Assembly: GCA_020061995.1 (NCBI GenBank)
Contig: JAGUXE010000364.1
Span: forward strand, 1 to 26,092
Length of the DNA stretch: 26,092 nt
Direction of reading: 5' to 3'
Source: Ignavibacteriales bacterium
Lineage (GTDB): Bacteria > Bacteroidota > Ignavibacteria > Ignavibacteriales > Ignavibacteriaceae
In this document: one piece after another, positions 16,277 to 25,014 of the stretch
How positions within the stretch are numbered: position 1 is the first letter of the stretch
Layout: each line of letters begins with the position of its first letter
The notes under the pieces: generated by a model
The model's database searches: none
What the model was told of the DNA's origin: nothing
Seen by the model: the letters and a program-made list of their open reading frames with translations, nothing else
Made by a program: the position numbers and the translations under genes

Positions 16277-17457
16277 AAATTCTTACTATTGCATCGCAAC
16301 TTCCCTATCCATTGATTGATGGTGGAAAACAAGCAATTTATTATCCAATTAAATATTTAGCAAAAAAAGGGCATGAAATATATTTTGCCTGTGTCTCTGA
16401 ACATGTGGACTATTTAGTAATAGATGAAATGAAAAAATATTGTACACCGCATGTTGAAATAAATTCAAAGAAAAGGACTCTTTTAGGAATCATTAAATCA
16501 TTATTCAGTAAAGAACCATATTTGTTGACAAGATTTCATAATAGAACTCTTTTAAAAAAAATTTTTGAATCATTAGAAAATAAATTTGACATCGTGGTAA
16601 TTGAGGGTTTGCATGTAGCTTACTATGGATTAATCATAAGTAAATATTTTAACATTCCGGTTATATTACGGCTTCATAATGTTGAATCATTGATAATTGA
16701 GAGATATATATCAAAGCAAAATAATCCCTTAATAAAAGCTTACGCAAAATTGGAGAATAAAAAATTGAAAAATTATGAAATCGAGAAGTGTCCGTTGTTC
16801 GATAGAGTAGTTTTAATATCGCCAGAAGATGAAAAATTTATTCTTCAACTAAACCCTAAAATAAATACATATGTAATTCCAGCAGGTGTAGAAATCGAAG
16901 AACAATCAAAATCAGACAACGAAATCGAACAAAATTCTATCTTGTGGATGGGTGCACTTAATTGGCCTCCAAATATTGATAGTTTTTGGTGGTTTTATAA
17001 GGAAATTATACCGTTAGTAATTAAATCAATTCCAAATATTAGAGTATATGTTATAGGTAGTAATCCTCCTGATAAAATATTAAATGTAAACCATCCAAAC
17101 GTAAAGGTATTAGGACATGTCAAAAATGTAAAGCCATATTTACAAAAAAGTCGAATTTGTGTAGTCCCTCTAAGAATCGGAGGTGGTATTCGATTAAAAA
17201 TATTAGAAATGTTTTCATATAAAAAACCAATTGTATCAACCTCGATAGGTTGCGAAGGTTTACGTGTAAATAATTTTGAAGAATTATTAATCGCTGATAA
17301 TGCAATATCTTTTAGTGATTCAATCGTTGAACTAATTTCAAATCCTCAATTAAGTAATAAAATTGCTGAAAATGGATATTTATATGTCAAAAAGAATTTC
17401 CAATGGGAAAGTATTGTTGACCAATTCGAAGTTTTGTATCAATCTTTATTAAGATAA
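16273..17457 (+). CDS. GT4-family glycosyltransferase
   Basis: The 394-residue GT-B protein opens with KILTIASQLPYPLIDGGKQA, a common start for GT4 enzymes of surface-polymer clusters. The middle holds RLHNVESLIIERY; the C-terminal domain has ILWMGALNWPPNIDSFWWF, then VVPLRIGGGIRLKILEMFSY near residue 297-316 and KPIVSTSIGCEGL, which match the donor-binding half. The last segment, FQWESIVDQFEVLY, is the usual C-terminal helix. Substrates are unknown. It overlaps the GT2 gene by 4 bases and is followed by a 45-base gap with no Shine-Dalgarno before the next gene. Confidence 0.88.
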   Translation: MKILTIASQLPYPLIDGGKQAIYYPIKYLAKKGHEIYFACVSEHVDYLVIDEMKKYCTPHVEINSKKRTLLGIIKSLFSKEPYLLTRFHNRTLLKKIFESLENKFDIVVIEGLHVAYYGLIISKYFNIPVILRLHNVESLIIERYISKQNNPLIKAYAKLENKKLKNYEIEKCPLFDRVVLISPEDEKFILQLNPKINTYVIPAGVEIEEQSKSDNEIEQNSILWMGALNWPPNIDSFWWFYKEIIPLVIKSIPNIRVYVIGSNPPDKILNVNHPNVKVLGHVKNVKPYLQKSRICVVPLRIGGGIRLKILEMFSYKKPIVSTSIGCEGLRVNNFEELLIADNAISFSDSIVELISNPQLSNKIAENGYLYVKKNFQWESIVDQFEVLYQSLLR

Positions 17458-17502
17458 TATTAATAAATTTTATTCTGAAAATGTTAATTAATAATTTTTA
17501 AT

Positions 17503-18645
17503 ATGAATATTTTATTCCCTTATATGGCACGTTGGAGTTCTGCACATGCTTCTCGTTTTTATCATTTGCTTACTCATGTTGCTGAACTGGGTAACATTGT
17601 CTATGTAATTCAACCACCTTCACGAAAATCATCAGAAGCTAACGATATTGATGTTGATCTTCAATCACATCCAAATGTTCATGTTATTACTGTACAAGTT
17701 TCAGAAAAATTTTGGAATTATAATTTTCCAATGGAAAAATTATTAAAAAAGCTTTATTACACTTTTCGGTCAAGAAAATTAGTCCATCAAATTATTAATG
17801 ATAAAAACATTGATTTATTATACCTATACAATATTCCACAATTTATTTATCTCTATGGATGTAAATCCAAAGTTGTGTTCGACTTTGCTGACGATCTTTT
17901 ATCTATGTTGGAAGTTGAGCTAAAAATTACTAATAAAAATATAATATATAAATTTGCAAATTACTTACTCAGTTTGATAATAAATCGCTCCGATGTGGTA
18001 ATAAGTATATCTGCGCCTTTGCACGAAAAAGTGAATCATAAACAAAAATACATTATACCAAATGGTGCACATATTAATAATATCAATTCGGAGTTGGGAA
18101 CCAGCAGTACTGAAAATAATAAGTTTACGATAGGTTATGTTGGTGCTTTTGAATATTCAATGGCACTTGATCAAGCAATAGAGGCTGCCGAACAATTACC
18201 CCAATTCCAATTTCTTTTAGTTGGAGCAGGTAGAGATTATGGACGCATTGAAAATACAGTAAAAAATAAATCTCTAAAAAATGTTAAGTTGACAGGAGCT
18301 GTTCCTCATCAGAAAGCAATGGAATTAATTAATTCTATGAATATTTGTTTAAATTTATTTCACAAAACAGATGTTTCACACGCTGTATCACCTTTAAAAT
18401 TATTCGAATATCTTTCACATCGAAAACCTGTAATTAGCACTCGTCTGAATGAGGTTTTAAGAATCGATGAGGGGTTTCTTTATTATGGAGATACTGTGGA
18501 GGAGATTATTGAAAAGATTTGTTATATTTTTGAAAACTTGGAAGAAGCAAATAAAAAGGCACTATTAGGATATCAAGTAGTTAAAAACAAATTTTCTTGG
18601 GAAAGAATCGCAAAAAAATTTTTAGATGTAACTAAAAATTTATAA
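17503..18645 (+). CDS. GT4-like glycosyltransferase
   Basis: This 380-residue protein has a divergent N-terminal half (MNILFPYMARWSSAHASRFY, then VVFDFADDLLSML near 127-138) and a clearer GT-B C-terminal half: FTIGYVGAFEYSMALDQAIE, FLLVGAGRDYGRIE, NVKLTGAVPHQKAMELI, and VSPLKLFEYLSHRKPVIST near residue 295-313, where Lys and Glu occupy the places expected for GT4 donor binding. It likely acts on the lipid-linked intermediate; sugar specificity cannot be told. There is no Shine-Dalgarno. It ends 4 bases before the large fusion gene and marks the end of the most AT-rich part of the cluster. Confidence 0.82.
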   Translation: MNILFPYMARWSSAHASRFYHLLTHVAELGNIVYVIQPPSRKSSEANDIDVDLQSHPNVHVITVQVSEKFWNYNFPMEKLLKKLYYTFRSRKLVHQIINDKNIDLLYLYNIPQFIYLYGCKSKVVFDFADDLLSMLEVELKITNKNIIYKFANYLLSLIINRSDVVISISAPLHEKVNHKQKYIIPNGAHINNINSELGTSSTENNKFTIGYVGAFEYSMALDQAIEAAEQLPQFQFLLVGAGRDYGRIENTVKNKSLKNVKLTGAVPHQKAMELINSMNICLNLFHKTDVSHAVSPLKLFEYLSHRKPVISTRLNEVLRIDEGFLYYGDTVEEIIEKICYIFENLEEANKKALLGYQVVKNKFSWERIAKKFLDVTKNL

Positions 18646-18649
18646 ATAA

Positions 18650-21142
18650 ATGAATAATCTATTCGCAATATCTTTAGCTGCAATACTGAGTTTCTATCTT
18701 GCAATTGTTACAACACCTTTAATCAGATCAATTGCACTAAAATATAATATCGGCGACATGCCCAGTAAAAGAAAAATTCATACATCTTTCATTCCTCGAT
18801 TAGGTGGTCTTAGTTTTATTATTTCTTCTGTAATTGTTTTAATTTTTGTTATTGTGTTGGGGAACATCAATATTAATCTACCTTACACAAATACTATTTT
18901 ACTATTTCTTTCTTTTTTAATAATTATCTTTACAGGTTTACTCGACGATATTCGTGGGCTCAGCTCATTAGCAAAGCTTTTGGGACAAACCATCTCCGCG
19001 GTTTTAATATACTTAGCAGGATTTTCGATTGAATCTATCAACATCCCTTTTATAGCAAACTTCGAACTCGGAGTTCTCTCTTTTCCGATAACACTACTTT
19101 GGGTTGTCGGTATTACCAACGCTATTAATCTTATTGATGGACTTGATGGTTTGGCAGCAGGAATATCCGCGATAGTCGGGACAGTGTTTTTCTTCATTGC
19201 ATTATATTTTAATCACTTCGAAACTATGATTGTAAGCGCAGCACTCGTCGGCGGACTAATCGGATTCTTGCGTTATAATTTCTACCCCTCTACAATTTTT
19301 ATGGGTGATGTGGGAAGTTTATTCCTCGGTCTTGTGCTATCGTTTATTTCATTAAAAATTTCAAAATTTGCACTACCCGGTGAACCGACTCTATCTTTTG
19401 TAATTGTGATCATTGCATTAGCCGTACCGATTTCAGACACTGCAATTGCTTTCTTCCGTCGTTTAAAAAGGGGTATGCATCCCCTCAAAGCCGACAAAGA
19501 ACATATCCATCACCGTTTACTCGATTTGGGTCTTACACACCGTCAGACTGTTTTAGTAATTTATTCTATTGCAGTATTTAGCGGATTAATTGCACTCTTG
19601 ATAGTTTATACCACAACATTTTACTCTTTTCTTTTACTATGTGTTTTTTTTGTTGCTACTATACTCGGAATCAAACGTCTCGGCTATATCGAAGAACTGC
19701 GTCGTTCAAATGTTAACGATATTCGATCTCCCGCTCCAATTACTCTTGCGAATATCCTTGATAAATCGATTACTGTTTTTATTGATATTATTGCTTTAAA
19801 TTTAGCTTTTTTTGCAACGTATTCGTTCAGGTTTTCTTCTGGACTTGTTCCAATGGCAGGTTACGTTCCTTTTTATCTATACATAATTGAACCTTCGATA
19901 CTACTCCTTACGGTTTCGTGGATAGTTTTATTCACTTTATCAGGACTTTATCAAATGTCTTGGGACTACTCACGAATAGATTTTGTCATCAGTCTATTAA
20001 AAACCGTATCCGTAGGAATTATTCTCCTGTTTATTATTAGTTTAGATTTAGAAAGCGTTTCTATTACTTCAAAATCTACATTAGTGGTTTATTATTTCTC
20101 GATAATAATATTTGTATCTACCGGAAGGTTTATTATTAATTATATAGGACAAAAATACGAAATTTTAGGGTTCGTCCGACGTTCTACAGTAATCGTTGGA
20201 ACAAACGATATCGCTTTGAAATTATATCAAAATATCATCGATAAACCACAATTAAAATATAATGTTATCGGGTTTGTCGATAGCGAATCAAACACAAAAA
20301 TATTTGAAAACAAACCTGTGCTCGGGACCTTTCACGAAATCGATACCATCATTAAACAATACAAAGTCGAAGAAGTCCTTATAGCCTCCTCCGTAAGTTC
20401 ATATGACGATATCGTTGAGATTATTTCTAGATGCAGCGGTTTAGTAAAGAGCATTAAAATCGCCCCAAATCTTTCTAGTTTCTTCACGGGATTCAAGACC
20501 GAACAAATATTCGGATTTCCATTAATTCGAATATTTCCGTTACACATGAAAACTTGGCAATGGATGATTAAAAGATTAATCGATATTATTGTAGCTCTTC
20601 TGATACTTATTCCGTTGTTGCCAATTTGGGTTTTAATAAGTATTTTAATTAAACTTGATTCTGAAGGTCCGATCTTTTTTAAACAAGAAAGAGTAGGAAA
20701 GAACGGTTTTGCATTTAACCTTTATAAGTTTCGTTCAATGATTAAAGATGCTGAGAAAGAAACCGGTCCGGTATGGGCTGTCAAAGATGATAAACGTATT
20801 ACACGCATGGGAAAATATCTGAGAAAAGTTCGTTTGGATGAAGTACCACAGTTTATCAACGTCCTAAAAGGTGAAATGAGTTTAGTGGGACCAAGGCCTG
20901 AACGACTTTTCTTTGTCGAGAAATTTCGAAACGAAATTGGTTTTTATCCACGTCGGCTCATCATTAGACCCGGTATTACCGGCTGGGCTCAGGTAAAACA
21001 CAGATACGATCTATCTATCGACGACGTTAAGGAAAAACTGCGTTACGATATATATTATCTTGAAAATATGTCTTTAACATTAGATTATAAAATTATATTT
21101 CGAACATTTTTAGTTACAATTAGCGGAAAAGGAACACACTAA
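18650..21142 (+). CDS. Fusion of a WecA/MraY-type and a WbaP-type phosphoglycosyl transferase
   Basis: One uninterrupted 830-residue chain holds two unrelated initiating enzymes. Residues 1-345 are a polytopic sugar-1-phosphate transferase with about ten helices: LLDD at 97-100, NAINLIDGLDGLAAG at 157-171, FMGDVGS at 217-223 and HIHHRL at 285-290, all as in WecA/TagO. Residues 370-830 are a WbaP/WcaJ-type module: several helices (375-500), a Rossmann-like domain (VIVGTND at 514-520), the reentrant helix from KRLIDIIVALL at 641, GPIFFKQERVGKNG at 673-686, LYKFRSM, the catalytic Asp730-Glu731 in RLDEVPQ, SLVGPRPE and PGITGWAQV. The linker (about 344-372) has no ATG, GTG or TTG in frame, so internal initiation is unlikely. 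Each half alone normally transfers a sugar phosphate to undecaprenyl phosphate. Both catalytic sets look complete. The next gene starts 2 bases after the stop. Confidence 0.92.
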   Translation: MNNLFAISLAAILSFYLAIVTTPLIRSIALKYNIGDMPSKRKIHTSFIPRLGGLSFIISSVIVLIFVIVLGNININLPYTNTILLFLSFLIIIFTGLLDDIRGLSSLAKLLGQTISAVLIYLAGFSIESINIPFIANFELGVLSFPITLLWVVGITNAINLIDGLDGLAAGISAIVGTVFFFIALYFNHFETMIVSAALVGGLIGFLRYNFYPSTIFMGDVGSLFLGLVLSFISLKISKFALPGEPTLSFVIVIIALAVPISDTAIAFFRRLKRGMHPLKADKEHIHHRLLDLGLTHRQTVLVIYSIAVFSGLIALLIVYTTTFYSFLLLCVFFVATILGIKRLGYIEELRRSNVNDIRSPAPITLANILDKSITVFIDIIALNLAFFATYSFRFSSGLVPMAGYVPFYLYIIEPSILLLTVSWIVLFTLSGLYQMSWDYSRIDFVISLLKTVSVGIILLFIISLDLESVSITSKSTLVVYYFSIIIFVSTGRFIINYIGQKYEILGFVRRSTVIVGTNDIALKLYQNIIDKPQLKYNVIGFVDSESNTKIFENKPVLGTFHEIDTIIKQYKVEEVLIASSVSSYDDIVEIISRCSGLVKSIKIAPNLSSFFTGFKTEQIFGFPLIRIFPLHMKTWQWMIKRLIDIIVALLILIPLLPIWVLISILIKLDSEGPIFFKQERVGKNGFAFNLYKFRSMIKDAEKETGPVWAVKDDKRITRMGKYLRKVRLDEVPQFINVLKGEMSLVGPRPERLFFVEKFRNEIGFYPRRLIIRPGITGWAQVKHRYDLSIDDVKEKLRYDIYYLENMSLTLDYKIIFRTFLVTISGKGTH

Positions 21143-21144
21143 TT

Positions 21145-22317
21145 ATGAACCTACAACTCGTTGACTTAACAAACCAGTACAGAAAAATCAAACCCGAAAT
21201 TGACGAAGCGGTACATTCCGTACTCGATTCCGGTCAGTTTGTTTTAGGCAAATTCGTTTCGGAATTTGAACAAAACACAGCAAAATATTTAGGCATCAAA
21301 CACGCTATCGGCTGCGCTTCTGGAACCGATGCTCTACAAGTAGCTCTTATGGCTCTCGGAATAGGTCCGGGAGACGAAGTTATAACAACCTCGTTTACGT
21401 TCGTTGCTACGGTTGAGACGATAGCTTTGATTGGCGCTAAACCCGTTTATGTGGATATCGAATCGGATACTTTCAATATCGACTCGGCAAAAATTGAAGC
21501 TGCAATTACAAAAAACACAAAAGCAATCATACCTGTTCATCTATACGGACATTCGGCGGATATGGATCCGATAATCAAAATCGCTAAGAAACACAACTTG
21601 AAAATTATCGAAGACACCGCGCAGACGATGGGCGCGGAATACCTGTCCCGTGGGATAGAAGAAAATGATAGTGACGCCGATAATGAAAGAAAATATCCCA
21701 CGGGAAAATGGAGAAAAGTCGGGACTATCGGCGACATCGGCTGCATCAGTTTTTTCCCGAGCAAAAATTTAGGTGCTTACGGAGACGCGGGTATGTGTGT
21801 TACAAACGACGATACTCTTGCCGATAAATTAAGAATGATAATAGTACACGGCTCAAAGATTCGCTATCACCACGAATTACTTGGCGTTAATAGTCGCCTC
21901 GATTCCCTACAAGCTGCAATCTTAAATGTAAAATTAAAATATTTGGACGAGTGGAACAGCGAACGTTTGAGAGCCGCAAAATTTTATAACAAATTATTCG
22001 AGGGCACTGCGGCAACGACACCGAAAACTGCCCCTTATTCTAATCACATCTTCCATCAATATACTTTAAGAGTACCCCGGCGCGACGGTCTTACCAATTA
22101 CTTAAAATCCAAAAATATTCCGTTCGGTATATACTATCCGATTCCGCTCCATCGTCAAAAAGCATACTTACACTTCACGCCGATGGATTTGAATTTACCC
22201 GTTACCGAACAAATGACAAAAGAAGTAATCTCACTACCAATGCATACAGAATTAACAGATGAGATGCAAAAATATATAGCAGACGAAGTAAAATCATTTT
22301 TATGCCAAAAACTTTAG
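21145..22317 (+). CDS. DegT/WbpE-family PLP-dependent sugar aminotransferase
   Basis: The 390-residue protein follows WbpE/WlbC-type enzymes closely: VDLTNQYRKIKPEID at the start, GCASGTDALQVALMALG at 56-72, ITTSFTFVATVETIALIGAKP at 80-100, VHLYGHSADMD at 131-141, the PLP-phosphate/ring contact IIEDTAQ (Asp157), and the Schiff-base Lys207 in FFPSKNLGAYGD. HELLGVNSRLDSLQAAIL and YYPIPLHRQ complete the family set. Relatives convert 3-keto or 4-keto nucleotide sugars to amino sugars; the close match to WbpE suggests a UDP-3-keto sugar, by inference. Residues 168-187 form a 20-residue insert not found in relatives I recall; its DNA is bounded by a perfect 12-bp inverted repeat. The gene overlaps the next by 16 bases. 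Confidence 0.92.
   Translation: MNLQLVDLTNQYRKIKPEIDEAVHSVLDSGQFVLGKFVSEFEQNTAKYLGIKHAIGCASGTDALQVALMALGIGPGDEVITTSFTFVATVETIALIGAKPVYVDIESDTFNIDSAKIEAAITKNTKAIIPVHLYGHSADMDPIIKIAKKHNLKIIEDTAQTMGAEYLSRGIEENDSDADNERKYPTGKWRKVGTIGDIGCISFFPSKNLGAYGDAGMCVTNDDTLADKLRMIIVHGSKIRYHHELLGVNSRLDSLQAAILNVKLKYLDEWNSERLRAAKFYNKLFEGTAATTPKTAPYSNHIFHQYTLRVPRRDGLTNYLKSKNIPFGIYYPIPLHRQKAYLHFTPMDLNLPVTEQMTKEVISLPMHTELTDEMQKYIADEVKSFLCQKL
21646..21705 (+). repeat. 60-bp palindrome-bounded in-frame insert in the aminotransferase gene
   Basis: TCCCGTGGGATA (21646-21657) and its exact reverse complement TATCCCACGGGA (21694-21705) bound a segment of exactly 60 bases, i.e. 20 codons, in frame. It falls between GAEY and KVGTIGD, a surface loop shortly before the PLP lysine where relatives have about three residues. 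The outer TCCCGT/ACGGGA arms recur in the repeat before batD (270-275 and 292-297). This resembles in principle the palindromic elements found inside genes of Rickettsia. Confidence 0.7.
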
Positions 22318-23018
22318 TAGTAACGCCGACATACAACGAAGCAGAAAACATACAAAAGCTTATCGAATCGGTCTTATCCCAAGACCCCGATGTTGAAATG
22401 CTTGTTGTCGATGATAACTCACCCGACGGAACGGCAACGATAGTCGAGCAAATGCAAAAGGATAACTTTCGAATACATTTGATTAACAGAACCGGTAAAA
22501 TGGGATTGGGAACTGCTTATGTTGCAGGTTTCAAATATGCGATTGAGAAAAAATTCGATTATATATTAGAGATGGATGCGGATTTTTCTCATAACCCGAA
22601 CGACATTCCTAATTTTTTAAAAAAAATACAGGAATTCGACGTGGTTCTCGGCTCAAGATACTTCGGCGGAGTAAGAATATTGAATTGGCCCATACGCCGG
22701 CTTATTCTTTCATACGGAGCAAGTTTATACACGCGAATCATTACCGGCTTGCCTATAAAAGATGCAACAGGCGGTTTCAAATGTTTTAGGAGAAACGTTT
22801 TGGAAGCTATAAATCTAGATGAGATTAAATCAAACGGATACGCATTTCAGATAGAAATGAACTTTAAAGCATGGAAAAAAGGGTTCAAAATATTTGAGCT
22901 GCCGATAATTTTCATCGATAGGACTTCGGGGCAATCGAAAATGTCTAAGAAAATCGTTTACGAAGCTGTTTTCTTGGTATGGAAACTTAAGTTCCGAAGT
23001 ATTTTCAATAAACTATAA
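22302..23018 (+). CDS. Polyprenol-phosphate mannose synthase-like GT2
   Basis: At 238 residues this is the soluble DPM1 form without membrane helices. It shows LVVTPTYNEAENIQKLI, VEMLVVDDNSPDGTATIV, LGTAYVAGFKYAI, the metal-binding LEMDADFSHNPNDIP (Asp-x-Asp), VVLGSRYFGG, ATGGFKCFRRNVLEAI and a C-terminal IDRTSGQSKMSKKI. These match the DPM1/Ppm1 group closely. Such enzymes load one sugar (mannose, glucose or another) on a polyprenyl phosphate for use by GT-C enzymes outside the membrane, for polymer side-groups or protein glycosylation. No GT-C partner is in the window. Its start lies 16 bases inside the aminotransferase gene, suggesting translational coupling. Confidence 0.9.
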   Translation: MPKTLVVTPTYNEAENIQKLIESVLSQDPDVEMLVVDDNSPDGTATIVEQMQKDNFRIHLINRTGKMGLGTAYVAGFKYAIEKKFDYILEMDADFSHNPNDIPNFLKKIQEFDVVLGSRYFGGVRILNWPIRRLILSYGASLYTRIITGLPIKDATGGFKCFRRNVLEAINLDEIKSNGYAFQIEMNFKAWKKGFKIFELPIIFIDRTSGQSKMSKKIVYEAVFLVWKLKFRSIFNKL

Positions 23019-23023
23019 CACAA

Positions 23024-25012
23024 ATGGATCTGTCCGTTATAATAGTTAACTATAACGTCCGTCCTTTCCTAGAGAACGCCTTAAACTCCATCCGGCGATC
23101 CGTCGTCAATCTCGAACATGAGATTTTTGTTGTGGACAATGCATCGGACGACGGCAGCATTGAGATGGTGCGCGAAAAGTTTCCCGAGGTTAAACTCATT
23201 CAGAACAAAATTAACTTAGGTTTTTCGGCTGCAAATAATATTGCGTTAAAACAATCAAGCGGAAAGTTTATCGTTCTCTTAAATCCCGATACTATCGTTC
23301 AGGAAGACACTTTTTCTTCTTTAACTGATTTTCTAAGTCAAAATCCAAAAGTAGGATTAGTTGGATGTAAAATCCTCAACCCCGACGGTACAATACAACT
23401 TGCTTGCCGCAGAAGTTTTCCCACGCCGTGGCTTGCATTAACAAAAGTAACAGGGTTGAGCGCACTTTTTCCGAAAACCAAACTATTCGGAAAATACAAC
23501 CTGACTTATTTAGACCCCGATAAAGCTTCTGAAGTGGATGCGATTAGCGGTTCGTTTATGTTCTTAAAGAAAGAAGTTTATGAACAGGTTGGCGGCCTTG
23601 ATGAAAAATATTTCATGTACGGAGAAGACCTCGACTGGTGCTATCGAGTCCAAAAATCGGGATGGAAAATATACTATTATCCACAAACACAAATCATCCA
23701 TTACAAGGGTGAAAGTACACGCCGCAGCAACATCGATGATTTAAAAATGTTCCACGACGCGATGCACATCTTTGTCAAATCGCACTTAAATCACTCTTTC
23801 CTGATATTATCAATCTTACGCGTCGGAATTGTCATGCGTTCATGGTTCACAAATTCAATCCGCCTGGCAAAATATTTAATACCTCCAATTATCGATTGGG
23901 TACTTTTCTTAGCAGCACTCGCAGCGGGATCGTTATTGAGGTTCGATAAAGTCGTAAGTGTTCCACCCTATGCAATTTTGCCCGTAATCATCGTTCCCGG
24001 CTTGATTATCATATTAACGATTTTATTTTCAGGCGGATATACAAAATATAGATACTCTTTTTTCAGGACGGCAATATCGGTAATTATCGGCTTCACAATA
24101 ATCTCAGCATTGACGTTTTTCTTTAAACAATTTGCATTCAGTCGTATAGTAGTGGTTTATGCTGCGATCGTTTCTTTCATCTTACTACCCGGCTGGCGAT
24201 TTATTTTCCGGTCGGTGATAAATTATGTTAAGCTTTCAAAAGGACAATTCTTCGGCCGCAAAACATTGATAGTGGGTGTTGACAGAAATGCAAAGCAACT
24301 ATTACAAAAATTGAGGTCAAGTATTAGCAGCCGTTATAATATCGTAGGTTTAATAGACACCACTCACAAAAATATTGGCGATAAAGTATTGGGAGTGGAA
24401 ATCGTCGGAAGCAGTGAAAACATAGTAAAAATAATAGATGAGTATAGAGTTAGCAACGTAATTTTCTCAGCCGAATCTTTGTCGTACCGAGATATTTTAA
24501 CTGTAGTTTCTAAGAGTAGGAATAGGGAAATACATTTTCGGATGGTCCCAAATAGTATGGAAGTCATAATCGGTAAAACACATATCGACCAACTGGACGA
24601 ATTTCCGTTGATAGAAATCGAATACAAGCTGCATAGTCCTTTAAACCGATTTACGAAACGTCTTTTCGATTTAATTGGGTCATCAATTATGCTTATACTT
24701 TTTTCGCCTGCATTGAAAGCATTTAAGGAAAAAATTCATTATAATTTACTACCGTTTGTACTCTCCGGTAGATATAGTTTGGTCGGTCCGCCGATAGATA
24801 CGACATTTTCAAATGGATCGAAAGATAATAATGATTTATATATACAGAAACCGGGTCTTACCGGTCTGTACCAGATCAATCGCCGCGAGGGTACAACACG
24901 AGAAGAAATAGAAAAATACAATTTATATTATGCGAAAAATTACTCTGTACTACTTGATATCGAAATAATTTTAAAATCAATTATTTTGTCGAACAAAAAC
25001 AAAAAGAGATAA
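23024..25012 (+). CDS. GT2 glycosyltransferase fused to a degenerate WbaP-like module
   Basis: Residues 1-270 of this 662-residue protein are a WbbL-like GT2: [35 protein letters not shown] at 85-90 (N-P-D in the DxD place), [14 protein letters not shown] at 196-209. Then come about five hydrophobic helices (289-400), a Rossmann-like domain ([14 protein letters not shown] at 414-427) and the start of the phosphoglycosyl transferase domain, [18 protein letters not shown] at 545-562. The expected catalytic stretch (GPVFFKQ-x-RVG, LYKFRSM, LDELPQ) is missing: the chain jumps to [13 protein letters not shown] at 578-590 and then PGLTGLYQI at 610-618. At the aligned place of the Asp-Glu pair stand Ile571-His572. 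The GT2 half should be active; the second half is probably a membrane anchor or partner-binding part. Confidence 0.88.
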   Translation: MDLSVIIVNYNVRPFLENALNSIRRSVVNLEHEIFVVDNASDDGSIEMVREKFPEVKLIQNKINLGFSAANNIALKQSSGKFIVLLNPDTIVQEDTFSSLTDFLSQNPKVGLVGCKILNPDGTIQLACRRSFPTPWLALTKVTGLSALFPKTKLFGKYNLTYLDPDKASEVDAISGSFMFLKKEVYEQVGGLDEKYFMYGEDLDWCYRVQKSGWKIYYYPQTQIIHYKGESTRRSNIDDLKMFHDAMHIFVKSHLNHSFLILSILRVGIVMRSWFTNSIRLAKYLIPPIIDWVLFLAALAAGSLLRFDKVVSVPPYAILPVIIVPGLIIILTILFSGGYTKYRYSFFRTAISVIIGFTIISALTFFFKQFAFSRIVVVYAAIVSFILLPGWRFIFRSVINYVKLSKGQFFGRKTLIVGVDRNAKQLLQKLRSSISSRYNIVGLIDTTHKNIGDKVLGVEIVGSSENIVKIIDEYRVSNVIFSAESLSYRDILTVVSKSRNREIHFRMVPNSMEVIIGKTHIDQLDEFPLIEIEYKLHSPLNRFTKRLFDLIGSSIMLILFSPALKAFKEKIHYNLLPFVLSGRYSLVGPPIDTTFSNGSKDNNDLYIQKPGLTGLYQINRREGTTREEIEKYNLYYAKNYSVLLDIEIILKSIILSNKNKKR

Positions 25013-25014
25013 AT

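Noticed and set aside
18650..21142. The large fusion as two adjacent genes joined by a missed stop
   Set aside because: The frame is continuous and the linker at about residues 344-372 has no in-frame ATG, GTG or TTG before the second module's first helix.
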